This document shows positions 17,569 to 26,094 of a DNA stretch of 34,017 nucleotides, one piece after another (within the stretch, counting starts at the first letter, position 1; the number at the start of each line of letters is the position of its first letter). The translations under genes were made by a program, and so were the position numbers. Source of the stretch: Rhodothermaceae bacterium (GTDB taxonomy: Bacteria; Bacteroidota; Rhodothermia; Balneolales; Cyclonatronaceae); the NCBI GenBank assembly GCA_020201275.1, contig JAIVHB010000024.1, forward strand, positions 1 through 34,017, written 5' to 3'. Below the pieces are notes generated by a model. That model was not told where the DNA came from. It made no database searches and saw only the letters and a list, made by a program, of their open reading frames with translations.

Positions 17569-19140
17569 ATGAAAAGATCAGCGATAGTGATTTCGGTAAG
17601 CCTGCTTGCGGCATTTGCCATTACCTCATCCCAGTCGGTTATAAATGCCCAGGGAACAGAACATCCGGTAGAAGTGAGATCTGACGGCATCCTCTTTCCA
17701 AAACCATTCGCCATAGCCATCGACGACCTGGGTTGGATGGATGGAAGCTCCCTTGGTGATGAAGGCGGTCCGTGGCGTACGGGTCTTCGCAGGGATTTTG
17801 ATGTAAGGGACTATATAGCGGTGGTTGATATTGCCAAAGCGACCGGCGTGAGGCTTCAGGCAGCATTTATTCTGAGTGAGCTCGACCGGCTTAATATCAT
17901 TGGGCAGTATCCTCATATGACCTATCAGCAGGGTAAATGGGATAACACCCGTAATATCGGCCCGGATCAGATCGAAATTATGGATTATGTGAAAGACAAT
18001 GCCGCATGGCTGGAATTCGGGCTGCACGGCGTGGGCCACGAATTCTGGGATGAAAACGGCAAACGTACAAGGGCCGAGTTTTATAACACCGATGAGAACA
18101 GCCCCAGGCCCGAACATCTGATGAACAAAAACCTGGATGTTTTCGAACAGATAATGGCGCAATATGGTCTGACCCCCGAGAACGGACACTCGTTTCCCGA
18201 GAGTTTTGTTCCACCCGCCTACGGGTATTACTGGAATCCCGATGGCACCTACAGCACGGGTTCGATATTGTCGGAAAGAGGTCTGAAATATGTGAATACC
18301 CAGCTCAACTACGTCAGTGAACTCAATCCGCCGGCCGACGGTTCGGGTGGATTTGATAATGGTGTACTGGTTATCGACCGTCATAACTACGGCAATCCCT
18401 GGTATGAGCTGGAATCGTTGCCGCGTACACCGATCGGTACCTATCAAACCGAAATCATTGAAACACACTGGCCCAACCTGCTGGCAGCCGACGATTTCCT
18501 TCAGGAATCGGTGAACAACCAGTGGGCGGAATTTTACCGGTCTGTACAGGAGCATCCCGATTACTACCTGGCCAAAAATACCGAGCAATTCAACTCCCAG
18601 TGGCTGTACCGGCGGTATGTAACGGTTACCGAAGAGCTTGCAGGCCGGGTGCAGATCGATGCCCGCTCCATGCCGGCCGAGGCGTATGAGCGTGCCGACA
18701 TGCTGGGCAATATGGTTCTGGCCCTGAAGCTTCCGGAAGGCAGCTACATCAGCAAGGCCTTAATCGATGGTAATCCGGTTCCGGGCTTCTTCAGCGATGC
18801 AGGCTATCAGTTCATCTACCTGCCGAAGCTGGAACGCCGCAGTTATACCCTTGAATATGAAACCGGTCCGGCCCCGGTTGCCGAACGGGTGGAAATAAAC
18901 GGGACCTACAATGTGTACGGTGTTACCCAAAACCGGGACCGCCTGCAGGTCGATCTGCAGATGTATGGCACCCAGGATGTCCATATATATACGCAACGCG
19001 AGCCCTCGTCGGTTGTCTTCGATAACGAGCGGCTCAGTGTAATGGAAACCGGATATGATGCCACTAAAGGCCTTTTCACCGTAAAAGTACACGGTCATGA
19101 CATCCAGGGTGAACGCGGTATTCTAACGCTGCAGTACTGA
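17569..19140 (+). CDS. Secreted putative polysaccharide-deacetylase-like enzyme, paralogue B
   Basis: A 523-aa protein starting at ATG 17569 (MKRSAIVISVSLLAAF; ATG 17551 also possible), with a signal peptide ending near INAQG. The NodB-like signature residues are all present: AIAIDDLGW with Asp52-Asp53 (catalytic base and metal Asp position), and GLHGVGHEFW with His153 and His157 (metal H-x3-H). ENGHSFPES and YGYYWNPDG follow, then two C-terminal beta domains ending in MYGTQDVHIY and VHGHDIQGERG. Metal-dependent deacetylases of this fold remove N- or O-acetyl groups from glycans in the periplasm or outside the cell. Context suggests an N-acetylgalactosamine-containing substrate, by inference only. 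It lies 54 bases after its paralogue. An alternative is a DUF2334-type protein with another hydrolytic role. Confidence 0.72.
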   Translation: MKRSAIVISVSLLAAFAITSSQSVINAQGTEHPVEVRSDGILFPKPFAIAIDDLGWMDGSSLGDEGGPWRTGLRRDFDVRDYIAVVDIAKATGVRLQAAFILSELDRLNIIGQYPHMTYQQGKWDNTRNIGPDQIEIMDYVKDNAAWLEFGLHGVGHEFWDENGKRTRAEFYNTDENSPRPEHLMNKNLDVFEQIMAQYGLTPENGHSFPESFVPPAYGYYWNPDGTYSTGSILSERGLKYVNTQLNYVSELNPPADGSGGFDNGVLVIDRHNYGNPWYELESLPRTPIGTYQTEIIETHWPNLLAADDFLQESVNNQWAEFYRSVQEHPDYYLAKNTEQFNSQWLYRRYVTVTEELAGRVQIDARSMPAEAYERADMLGNMVLALKLPEGSYISKALIDGNPVPGFFSDAGYQFIYLPKLERRSYTLEYETGPAPVAERVEINGTYNVYGVTQNRDRLQVDLQMYGTQDVHIYTQREPSSVVFDNERLSVMETGYDATKGLFTVKVHGHDIQGERGILTLQY

Positions 19141-19257
19141 CTTACCAGGTAAACCTGTTCTTTCTCCCGGCTCAAGGTTTTCGACGCCCCCGTTATACGA
19201 AAATATGCCTGGAATTACGGTTTCAGGGCCATTCAATGTTCATTCAAATCATCCGTT

Positions 19258-20355
19258 ATGAAAAATCTGCTTTTACCCCTTTTATTCTCAGTTTTTGTGC
19301 TGTATCCCGGCCTGGACCGTGCAATTGCACAAACTGCCCCGGAAGAGATCCTGCTCCGGGACTTCCGGCCGGTATCGATCTATAAAATCCCGGTAACCGA
19401 GGTTAGTAAGGCCCGTTACCCGGTCATTGATGTGCATTCTCATCCCTATGCCGGATCACTCGCAGCTGTTGACCAGTGGGTGCGGAACATGGATTCGGTG
19501 AATGTGGAACGAACGGTCATACTCACCTATTCGGTGGGTGAACGTCTCGACTCACTGATGGCGGTATATGGCCGCTACCCGGACCGTTTCGAGGTTTGGT
19601 GCGGTCTTGATCTGGCAAACCACCAGGAGCCCGGTTTTACGCAGAGAGCGGTGGCCGAACTGGAACGCTGCAAGGAGATTGGTGGCAAGGGCATCGGGGA
19701 GATGTCGGACAAGGGCTGGGGTTTACGCTCCGGTACGGTAACCGGCCATGGTATGCATCTGGATGACCCTCTGCTGCAACCTGTACTTAAAAGAGCGGGT
19801 GAGCTGGGGTTGCCGATCAACATCCACGTGGCCGATCCCATCTGGATGTACATGCCCATGGATTCGACCAACGATGGCATGATGAATGCGTTCAAGTGGC
19901 GGCTCGATAACCGGCCCGACATCGTTGGGCACAGCGGCATGATCGATATTCTGGAACGGGCGGTGAGCAGGAATCCGGAAACCACCTTCATCGCCGTACA
20001 TTTTGCCAATCTCAGCTATGATCTGGAAAGGCTGGCTGCCATGCTCGACAAGTACCCGAATCTGTACGCCGATATATCGGCCAGGTACGCCGAAACGGCA
20101 ACAATACCCAGGTTCATGCGCGATTTTTACATTCGCTATCAGGACCGTCTGCTCTATGGTACCGATATGGGTTATAACCCGGGTATGTACCGTACAACAT
20201 TCAGAATCCTTGAAACAGCAGATGAGCACTTTTATGCTCATGATATGTTCTCGTACCATTGGGCACTGAACGGGTTTGACCTGCCGGATGAAGTACTCAG
20301 AAAAATCTATCGTGATAATGCTTTGAAACTATTTGAAAGTTTAAGAAGCCAATAA
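19258..20355 (+). CDS. Exported amidohydrolase-family (Amidohydro_2-like) metal hydrolase
   Basis: A 365-aa protein with a signal peptide ending near RAIAQTA. The TIM-barrel metal-site residues are easy to find: HxH at His60/His62 (VIDVHSHPY), His190 (PINIHVAD), His248 (IAVHFAN) and Asp303 (LLYGTDMGYN). The ending KIYRDNALKLF is typical of PF04909 proteins, which include lactonases, decarboxylases and other hydrolases, mostly cytoplasmic; export is less usual. It follows the deacetylase-like pair after 117 bases and may be co-transcribed. Its substrate is unknown. A sugar lactone or an amide/acetyl linkage released from the same glycan is possible, but nothing in the sequence decides. Confidence 0.83.
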   Translation: MKNLLLPLLFSVFVLYPGLDRAIAQTAPEEILLRDFRPVSIYKIPVTEVSKARYPVIDVHSHPYAGSLAAVDQWVRNMDSVNVERTVILTYSVGERLDSLMAVYGRYPDRFEVWCGLDLANHQEPGFTQRAVAELERCKEIGGKGIGEMSDKGWGLRSGTVTGHGMHLDDPLLQPVLKRAGELGLPINIHVADPIWMYMPMDSTNDGMMNAFKWRLDNRPDIVGHSGMIDILERAVSRNPETTFIAVHFANLSYDLERLAAMLDKYPNLYADISARYAETATIPRFMRDFYIRYQDRLLYGTDMGYNPGMYRTTFRILETADEHFYAHDMFSYHWALNGFDLPDEVLRKIYRDNALKLFESLRSQ

Positions 20356-20627
20356 AACCGAAAAAGCCGGATGTTATCTGTTCTGTTTAGGTCGAAACGA
20401 ATAAAAAGTATGAGTATAGTACATTCCAACCGGTTAATATTCTTCGAATAATAATAAAATGAAATATTAATGTTCTTTTTTGTTGCGTTTTATATTTCGT
20501 TTGGTTACAATAACTCTTGTAATGAAAGATCGTCACCGGATATCGAATAATTGAAGGGTCGGTCCGGAAATTCAATAATGAACCCACCATCAACGGTGGA
20601 TAACAAGCAAATCGCAGAGGAGATTAT

Positions 20628-21788
20628 ATGCTGAAGAAAGTTACTTTTATGATGACAGCAGCCCTGGTTCTGTTGCTGGTAGTGAATTCCTCGATGCAGG
20701 CTCAGATTACCCTTGATGGTGATATGAGCGACTGGACCGAGGAGATGCGTCTGGACGTTGCACCGAATTTTGAAATCGTAACATGGCACGATGGTGTCAT
20801 GGGTGTAAACCTGTTACGTGACAATTCGCCGGCTAATCCGGATAATCTTGATTACATGGTTGATGTGAATGTGGCCGGACTATATGTGTCAGAAGACGAT
20901 ATGTTCCTGTATGTACGGGTTAATATGAATCATCGTGCAGATGTGCGTCGTGTATTCCCGAGTACAGACGTGTATGATGCAGATATGTATCCGTCGAATG
21001 GCCATATCGAACTTCACCTGTCTGTAGACCCTGACCTGTTGGCTGACTTTACCGACGGATCGGGTATGACCTGGGGCTGGTATGCAAACGGTGTCGATTT
21101 TATCGTACCTCTCTTCCCGAATGACCCGGAATACTTTGACAGTACCGGATATCACATGCCCATTACTGAACACAATCAGAGTAATAATGAGTGGGCTTTC
21201 AGTATCTACGAACGCAGGCCGGATCTCGGTGTAAAGCTTGCATGGAACGCCGAGTGGAATCAGGTGGAAATTGCCATCCCGAAATCGATCCTGCTCCAGC
21301 CGGTACACCTTCCCAATTTTGTGGATGATGGCCACGGTGATTTCGTATCCATGTATATCGCTGCCGGTGCAGCTAATACGCATCAGGAGAATCCATGGTG
21401 GGCACAACGTGTATCAAACGATCCCGGAGGAGCTGTGCCCGGTTACATCTACGCCTACGAAACCGAATGGAATGGTGAAGATCCTGAAACAGGCACAAGT
21501 ATTGATCCTGAATCGGAAGTTCCTTCCGACTTCGCACTGCTGGGCAACTATCCCAACCCGTTCAACCCGACTACAAACATCCGTTTCACCATGCAGAATG
21601 CAAACCAGGTTACGATCGAAGTACATGATATGCTTGGCCGTTATATTGGTACAGCTGCAAACGGAATGTTCTCGGCTGGCACGCACAGTGTGAACTTCGA
21701 TGCCGAAGGCCTCACATCCGGTATTTATCTCTACACGGTAAAAGCAGGCAACTTCACTGCAACCGGTAAAATGATGCTTCTGAAGTAA
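20628..21788 (+). CDS. Secreted CBM9/DOMON-like protein with T9SS C-terminal sorting domain
   Basis: A 386-aa protein with a signal peptide (VNSSMQAQ) and a strong Shine-Dalgarno, GAGGAG, 5 bases before ATG 20628. The mature N terminus reads ITLDGDMSDWTEE, the usual opening of CBM9-like/DOMON beta-sandwich domains that bind sugars or heme. Further blocks (LYVSEDDMFLYVRV, WNQVEIAIPKS) fit that fold over about residues 24-290. The C-terminal ~80 residues are a T9SS type A sorting domain: LLGNYPNPFNPTTNIRF, VHDMLGRYIG, GLTSGIYLYTV and the lysine end MMLLK. It is probably a surface-displayed or released glycan-binding protein. A clear terminator follows, and a 272-bp AT-rich spacer precedes it, so it may have its own promoter. 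Confidence 0.82.
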   Translation: MLKKVTFMMTAALVLLLVVNSSMQAQITLDGDMSDWTEEMRLDVAPNFEIVTWHDGVMGVNLLRDNSPANPDNLDYMVDVNVAGLYVSEDDMFLYVRVNMNHRADVRRVFPSTDVYDADMYPSNGHIELHLSVDPDLLADFTDGSGMTWGWYANGVDFIVPLFPNDPEYFDSTGYHMPITEHNQSNNEWAFSIYERRPDLGVKLAWNAEWNQVEIAIPKSILLQPVHLPNFVDDGHGDFVSMYIAAGAANTHQENPWWAQRVSNDPGGAVPGYIYAYETEWNGEDPETGTSIDPESEVPSDFALLGNYPNPFNPTTNIRFTMQNANQVTIEVHDMLGRYIGTAANGMFSAGTHSVNFDAEGLTSGIYLYTVKAGNFTATGKMMLLK

Positions 21789-21844
21789 TCATCCGGTTAA
21801 TACCCAGACGACCAGTTAATCTGATAGCGATATCAGAACCTGTT

Positions 21845-21901
21845 ATGATCCGGAATTATTGCGAAATACATAAGTACAGCAGGATTCCGGATCATTTTTT
21901 T
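21845..21901 (+). terminator. Rho-independent terminator of the CBM9-like gene
   Basis: ATGATCCGGAAT (21845-21856) pairs perfectly with ATTCCGGATCAT (21884-21895), a 12-bp stem with a 27-nt loop, followed by a T-run (21895-21901). It lies 57 bases after the stop codon at 21788. Confidence 0.82.
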
Positions 21902-21910
21902 CTCGAACGC

Positions 21911-22015
21911 CGTTAACAGGGGGGCGAACTGTTAGCGATGCGGGCACCGGGTAGGTTTTGTTTTGTAAATGGCGTAAGCCGGCTGCCAAACGAATCTTGC
22001 CCGGTGCTTTTTTTT
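21911..22015 (+). ncRNA. Structured RNA candidate ending in a terminator-like T-run
   Basis: Hairpin 1: CGTTAACAG (21911-21919) pairs with CTGTTAGCG (21929-21937), 9 bp with one G-T pair, leaving a G-rich loop GGGGGCGAA. Hairpin 2: GCACCGGG (21944-21951) pairs with CCCGGTGC (22000-22007), extendable inward by wobble pairs. It encloses an inner GTTT/TGGC...GCCA/AAAC stem or a GGC-GTAA-GCC mini-hairpin. Eight T residues follow (22008-22015). Because a complete terminator already ends the previous gene at 21901, this element more likely belongs to the leader of the DUF4832 gene (start 22103) as an attenuator, or is a small RNA. It may also simply be a second terminator. I do not recognise it as a known riboswitch class. 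Confidence 0.45.
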
Positions 22016-22102
22016 GAAAGTAATACATTCTCACCCATTTTATAACAAATGCGGTCTATAAAACCCGACGGAAACTGAGCACAGTTTAAATTGAAAAGCA
22101 CC

Positions 22103-23794
22103 ATGAGATTAGTACTATTCCTGATTTGTCTGTTGTTAATACCGAATCAACTGCGCGCGCAACAGCTTGCCGAAATCGACTATCTGCCCTCCGAAGATAT
22201 TATTACCAACCCCGAACGTGGGTTTCATGTGTTTACAGAGTGGCGGCCGGGCTACCCATCACTCACAGTACAACAACTCCTCGCTATCCGTGACGACACC
22301 CGCAGCCTGGTTATGCGAAATTATACACTTTCCTCGTGGAAGAATGCCCCTTTAACAGAAACCTTCCTGAATATTGTACGGCAGGATTTTAACGCGGCAC
22401 GCCAGGCTGGTGTCAAGGTAGTTCTCCGGTTCCGCTATTCCACCAACATCGGCGATCCGGATGCGCCACTCGACATCATTAAAACACACCTTGATCAGCT
22501 CAAACCCGTTTTTGAAGAACATTATGATGTGATTGCCCTGATGGATGCGGGTTTTATCGGGGCCTGGGGTGAGTGGCATTCATCCACAAATAATCTGACC
22601 AATACAGCTTCACGCAGGGAGGTTCTGTTCAAAATCCTGGAAGTGCTGCCGGAGCAACGGTTTGTGAACGTCAGAACTCCGGGTTACAAAATGTTCATTT
22701 ACAATAATTTTACCGCGCTGCCCGATGAAGAGGCCTATACGGGAACCAACCGATCCCGGACCGGGCATCACAACGACGGATTTCTGGCCAGCAGCACCGA
22801 CCTGGGTACATACGGCAATGTTGAATATGAAAAGAATTACCTGAACCAGGAGAACAGATTTGTTCCCATGGGCGGGGAAACAGGCGGTGTGAGCGAGGGC
22901 GAATATTATAAATGTGACAACGCCCTGCAGGATATGGCCTTTCTCAGATGGTCGCACCTTAACAGGGGATGGTACGGTCCTACGTTGCAGAGCTGGATCA
23001 ACGATGGCTGCATGCCTGAAGTCGAAAAAAAACTGGGTTACAGGTTTGTACTGCAGAATGGCAGATACTCCTCTGAAGTAGCACCGGGTAATCTGTTCAG
23101 CTTCGAACTGAATCTGGTGAATGAAGGCTGGGCTTCACCATTCAATGCCCGTGGTTTCAGGGTAGTGCTCAGAAGCCTGACCGACCCGGAACAGATTTAT
23201 GAGGTAAATCCACCGGAGGATCCGAGGCTGTGGCACACCGGTGAACCGGTTGTACTGGCGCACCAGATAGGCATTCCAGCAGGTATGCCGGAAGATCTGT
23301 ACGAACTCATGCTTCATTTCCCCGACCCGGAACCCGAATTGTATAACCGGCCCGAATATGCCATCCGCACTGCAAACACCGGGACCTGGGAAAGTGAAAC
23401 CGGTTTCAATTCACTCGGGCACGTAGTTCTGGTTACTGGAGATGCCGAAGGTGAAGAGTATACCGAAGGATTGATTTTTCAGCCGGAGGGTACCAGCACA
23501 GGTTTGGAACAAGCCGGGGTGTCATACAGCCACAGCTTTTCACTGCTCCAAAACTATCCGAATCCGTTCAATCCCTCCACAGTAATACCCTTCGAGCTCG
23601 ACGAATCGATGGAAATTCGCCTTGAAGTGTTCAACATTCTTGGCCAAAGGGTTGCCATACCTGCAGAAGGACGGTTTAATACAGGCAGTCACTTTATTTC
23701 ATTCAGCGCTGAAGGATTGCCGGCCGGTGTTTATATGTACAGACTTACTGCCGGTAACAACAGCAGGACCAACTCAATGCTGCTGCTTAAATAA
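22103..23794 (+). CDS. DUF4874/DUF4832 secreted protein with T9SS sorting domain
   Basis: A 563-aa protein from ATG 22103 (MRLVLFLICLLL); an in-frame TTG at 22091 is less likely. The signal peptide ends near LRAQQ. The N-terminal domain matches DUF4874, a glycoside-hydrolase-like TIM barrel: IITNPERGFHVF, VVLRFRYS, and AGFIGAWGEWHSS with Glu157 in the position typical of a catalytic acid. The following DUF4832 beta-sandwich includes GYRFVLQNGRYS and LVNEGWASPFNARGFRV. The C-terminal sorting domain has LLQNYPNPFNPSTVIPF, LPAGVYMYRL and SMLLLK. These domains are found in surface proteins linked to glycan metabolism, without a proven activity that I know of. Here it may be an endo-acting glycosidase for the same substrate as the GH36-like enzyme. 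It is preceded by the structured leader. Confidence 0.85.
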   Translation: MRLVLFLICLLLIPNQLRAQQLAEIDYLPSEDIITNPERGFHVFTEWRPGYPSLTVQQLLAIRDDTRSLVMRNYTLSSWKNAPLTETFLNIVRQDFNAARQAGVKVVLRFRYSTNIGDPDAPLDIIKTHLDQLKPVFEEHYDVIALMDAGFIGAWGEWHSSTNNLTNTASRREVLFKILEVLPEQRFVNVRTPGYKMFIYNNFTALPDEEAYTGTNRSRTGHHNDGFLASSTDLGTYGNVEYEKNYLNQENRFVPMGGETGGVSEGEYYKCDNALQDMAFLRWSHLNRGWYGPTLQSWINDGCMPEVEKKLGYRFVLQNGRYSSEVAPGNLFSFELNLVNEGWASPFNARGFRVVLRSLTDPEQIYEVNPPEDPRLWHTGEPVVLAHQIGIPAGMPEDLYELMLHFPDPEPELYNRPEYAIRTANTGTWESETGFNSLGHVVLVTGDAEGEEYTEGLIFQPEGTSTGLEQAGVSYSHSFSLLQNYPNPFNPSTVIPFELDESMEIRLEVFNILGQRVAIPAEGRFNTGSHFISFSAEGLPAGVYMYRLTAGNNSRTNSMLLLK

Positions 23795-23922
23795 GAATCT
23801 GACCTGAGGCGGGTGCTTCCGGTTTCCCGGGTGATGTTTGGCTCAACGGATTGGAGGAACCGGCCGGATTCATTGCAAAGCATTTGATCTTAATTAAATA
23901 GAAACCATTTACTCATACAATT

Positions 23923-26001
23923 ATGCTGAAGAAATTATTACTCATCATCCTGGTTTTGATAACATCCTGGACCCTGGCGGGTTGCGGCAAAACCGAACCG
24001 GTTGTGGAAACGTCTCAGTTCCGGCTGGAATTCAACGATCTGATGCACAGCCGCATCATCTCAAAAACCACGGGTTCAGAAATGGAATTTTCCGGATTCT
24101 CACCATCCGAATATCTGATTGTAGATGGAACAGAAGTACGGGATTTTGAGCTGGATAAGGTCACTAAATCGGGTGTTGACGACAGAATGGGTGGCGGTAC
24201 CACCTTCACATTGACAGGTACGAATGGTGCTGTCGAAAAAACGGTGACGGTTCGCACCTACGATAATTTTCCCAATACGGCAGTATTTGATGTAACCTAC
24301 CGGAATACGGGCAATGATGATCTGGTTGTGGATGTTTGGGTAAATAACCATTACCGAATTGCCAATTCAGCCTCCGGTTACGAATACCCGTTCTGGAGCT
24401 ATCAGAGCGAATCGACCAGCCACCGTAACGATTGGGTACTGCCGGTTTCAGCAGGTTTCAGTCAGCAGAACTACATGGGCATGAATAATTCCGACTACGG
24501 CGGAGGTACTCCCGTCAGCAGTCTCTGGCGTCCCGACGGCGGCCTGGCAGTCGGCCATCTTGAGATGGTGCCCAAGCTGGTAAAAATCCCGGTCAGCATG
24601 GAAACAGCAGAAAATGCCGACATTCACATCCGTTATGATAAGGGGGTTGAACTGCCTGCAGGCGGGTCTTTCGAAACGTTCACAACCTTCGTACGGGTAC
24701 AGGAAGGTGACTATTTCGCAACCCTCGTCGATTATAAGGATATGATGGTAAAACGCGGTATCTCTTTTCCTGAGATTAACGACAGTGCTTATGAAACACA
24801 GTGGTGCGCATGGGGCTATGAGCGCACATTTACCATGGAGCAGGTCTACGGTACCCTCCCTAAAGTTGGCGACCTCGAATACCACTGGGTGGTTCTCGAC
24901 GATGGCTGGCAGACCAACGTGGGCGACTGGGCCCTGCACCCCGACAAATATCCGGCCGGCGATGCCGACATGCAAAAATTTGTTCAGACCGTACATGACG
25001 CGGGCTTCCGGTCCAAACTGTGGTGGGCCCCTCTTGGTATGCATCCCGATTCCGATATCTATGCATCCAACCCCGAATACCTGATACTCGACAAAGATGG
25101 TGAACCCGTTAACATCACCTGGTGGAATGTGCACTACATGTGCCCGGCTTACCAGCCTGTGGTCGACTACCACACCGATCTTGTGCGTACCATGATGGAT
25201 ACCTGGGGCTATGAAGGGCTTAAAATCGATGGTCAGCACCTCAACGCAGCACCTGAATGCTTTAACCCGGCTCATAACCATGCCAGACCGGAAGAATCCC
25301 ATGAAGCCATGCCGGCATTCTTCAAGGCGATCTATGATACCGGAACATCCATTGTGGATGATGCCCTGATCGAAATTTGCCCCTGCGGTACCGCCTATGC
25401 TTTCCATCTGCTGCCTTATATGACACAGGGCGTATCGTCCGACCCGACAAGTTCCTGGCAGGTGCGCCATAAGGGCCGTACCCTTAAGGCTCTTATGGGC
25501 CGTAATACACCGTTTTTCGGCGACCATGTTGAGCTGAGCCGCGGCGGATCAGATTTTGCCTCACAGGTTGGAACAGGCGCCATTATTGGTACCAAGTTCA
25601 CCTGGCCGGTAGGAGCAGGGCCGGATCCGGAAACCGACCTCACTCCCGAGCGGGACGATTACTGGCAAAAATGGGCCGATATCTATCAGTCGAAACGTCT
25701 TGCAGAAGGTCAGTATATGGGTGAATTGTACGACATAGGATTTTACCGCCCTGAAACCCATGCCATCAGCAAAGACGACGCCATGTACTATGGTTTTTAT
25801 GCCGATCAGAACCCCGGCAGGGACGTATCCGATATCGGCGATTATGACGGTACTGTTGAGCTGAGAGGTCTGCAGGCCGGCAGAACCTATGAGGTTACCG
25901 ACTATGAAAACAATGTAAGCTTTGGGACTGTGGAAGGGCCAGTAGCTGAATTAAACGTAACATTCACGAATCATCTTTTACTCCAGGCTGTTCCTAACTG
26001 A
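23923..26001 (+). CDS. GH36/melibiase-like alpha-galactosidase or alpha-N-acetylgalactosaminidase, lipoprotein
   Basis: A 692-aa lipoprotein (lipobox LAGC, near residue 20). Residues ~25-290 form an N-terminal beta-supersandwich. The catalytic TIM barrel follows, with WVVLDDGWQTNVGDW (Asp326-Asp327), the nucleophile-strand motif YEGLKIDGQ (Asp436 as candidate nucleophile), EICPCGTA, and SSDPTSSWQVR (Asp507 as candidate acid/base). A short beta-domain ends the protein. This order matches GH36/GH-D-clan retaining alpha-galactosidases; the clan also includes alpha-N-acetylgalactosaminidases. With an AgaS-type operon nearby, a terminal alpha-GalNAc or alpha-galactosamine substrate is attractive but unproven. 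The lipid anchor would place it in the envelope, probably on the cell surface. A strong terminator follows. Confidence 0.85.
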   Translation: MLKKLLLIILVLITSWTLAGCGKTEPVVETSQFRLEFNDLMHSRIISKTTGSEMEFSGFSPSEYLIVDGTEVRDFELDKVTKSGVDDRMGGGTTFTLTGTNGAVEKTVTVRTYDNFPNTAVFDVTYRNTGNDDLVVDVWVNNHYRIANSASGYEYPFWSYQSESTSHRNDWVLPVSAGFSQQNYMGMNNSDYGGGTPVSSLWRPDGGLAVGHLEMVPKLVKIPVSMETAENADIHIRYDKGVELPAGGSFETFTTFVRVQEGDYFATLVDYKDMMVKRGISFPEINDSAYETQWCAWGYERTFTMEQVYGTLPKVGDLEYHWVVLDDGWQTNVGDWALHPDKYPAGDADMQKFVQTVHDAGFRSKLWWAPLGMHPDSDIYASNPEYLILDKDGEPVNITWWNVHYMCPAYQPVVDYHTDLVRTMMDTWGYEGLKIDGQHLNAAPECFNPAHNHARPEESHEAMPAFFKAIYDTGTSIVDDALIEICPCGTAYAFHLLPYMTQGVSSDPTSSWQVRHKGRTLKALMGRNTPFFGDHVELSRGGSDFASQVGTGAIIGTKFTWPVGAGPDPETDLTPERDDYWQKWADIYQSKRLAEGQYMGELYDIGFYRPETHAISKDDAMYYGFYADQNPGRDVSDIGDYDGTVELRGLQAGRTYEVTDYENNVSFGTVEGPVAELNVTFTNHLLLQAVPN

Positions 26002-26047
26002 GCAATAACCCTTCTGCTCACTATCAGGAACAATATGCAACCCCCAA

Positions 26048-26084
26048 AACGTCACTCCTGAAAAGGGTGGCGTTTTTCTTTTTT
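26048..26084 (+). terminator. Rho-independent terminator of the GH36-like gene
   Basis: AACGTCACTC (26048-26057) pairs with GGGTGGCGTT (26065-26074), 10 bp with two G-T pairs and a 7-nt loop, followed by a T-rich tract to 26084. It is 47 bases after the stop and directly before the convergent tRNA gene. Confidence 0.85.
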
Positions 26085-26094
26085 ATGGAAAAAG

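Noticed and set aside
17626-18588. Long open frame (320 codons) on the minus strand
   Set aside because: It lies wholly opposite the deacetylase-like gene, which has a signal peptide, a paralogue and conserved motifs; the antisense product has no recognisable domain.
19140-19165. CAGGT-AA-ACCTG palindrome after the second deacetylase-like gene, considered as a terminator
   Set aside because: The 2-base loop is too small for a hairpin and no T-tract follows directly.
24448-25527. Long open frame (359 codons) on the minus strand
   Set aside because: It is antisense to the GH36-like catalytic domain; an effect of codon composition, with Cys/His-rich nonsense sequence and no motif.
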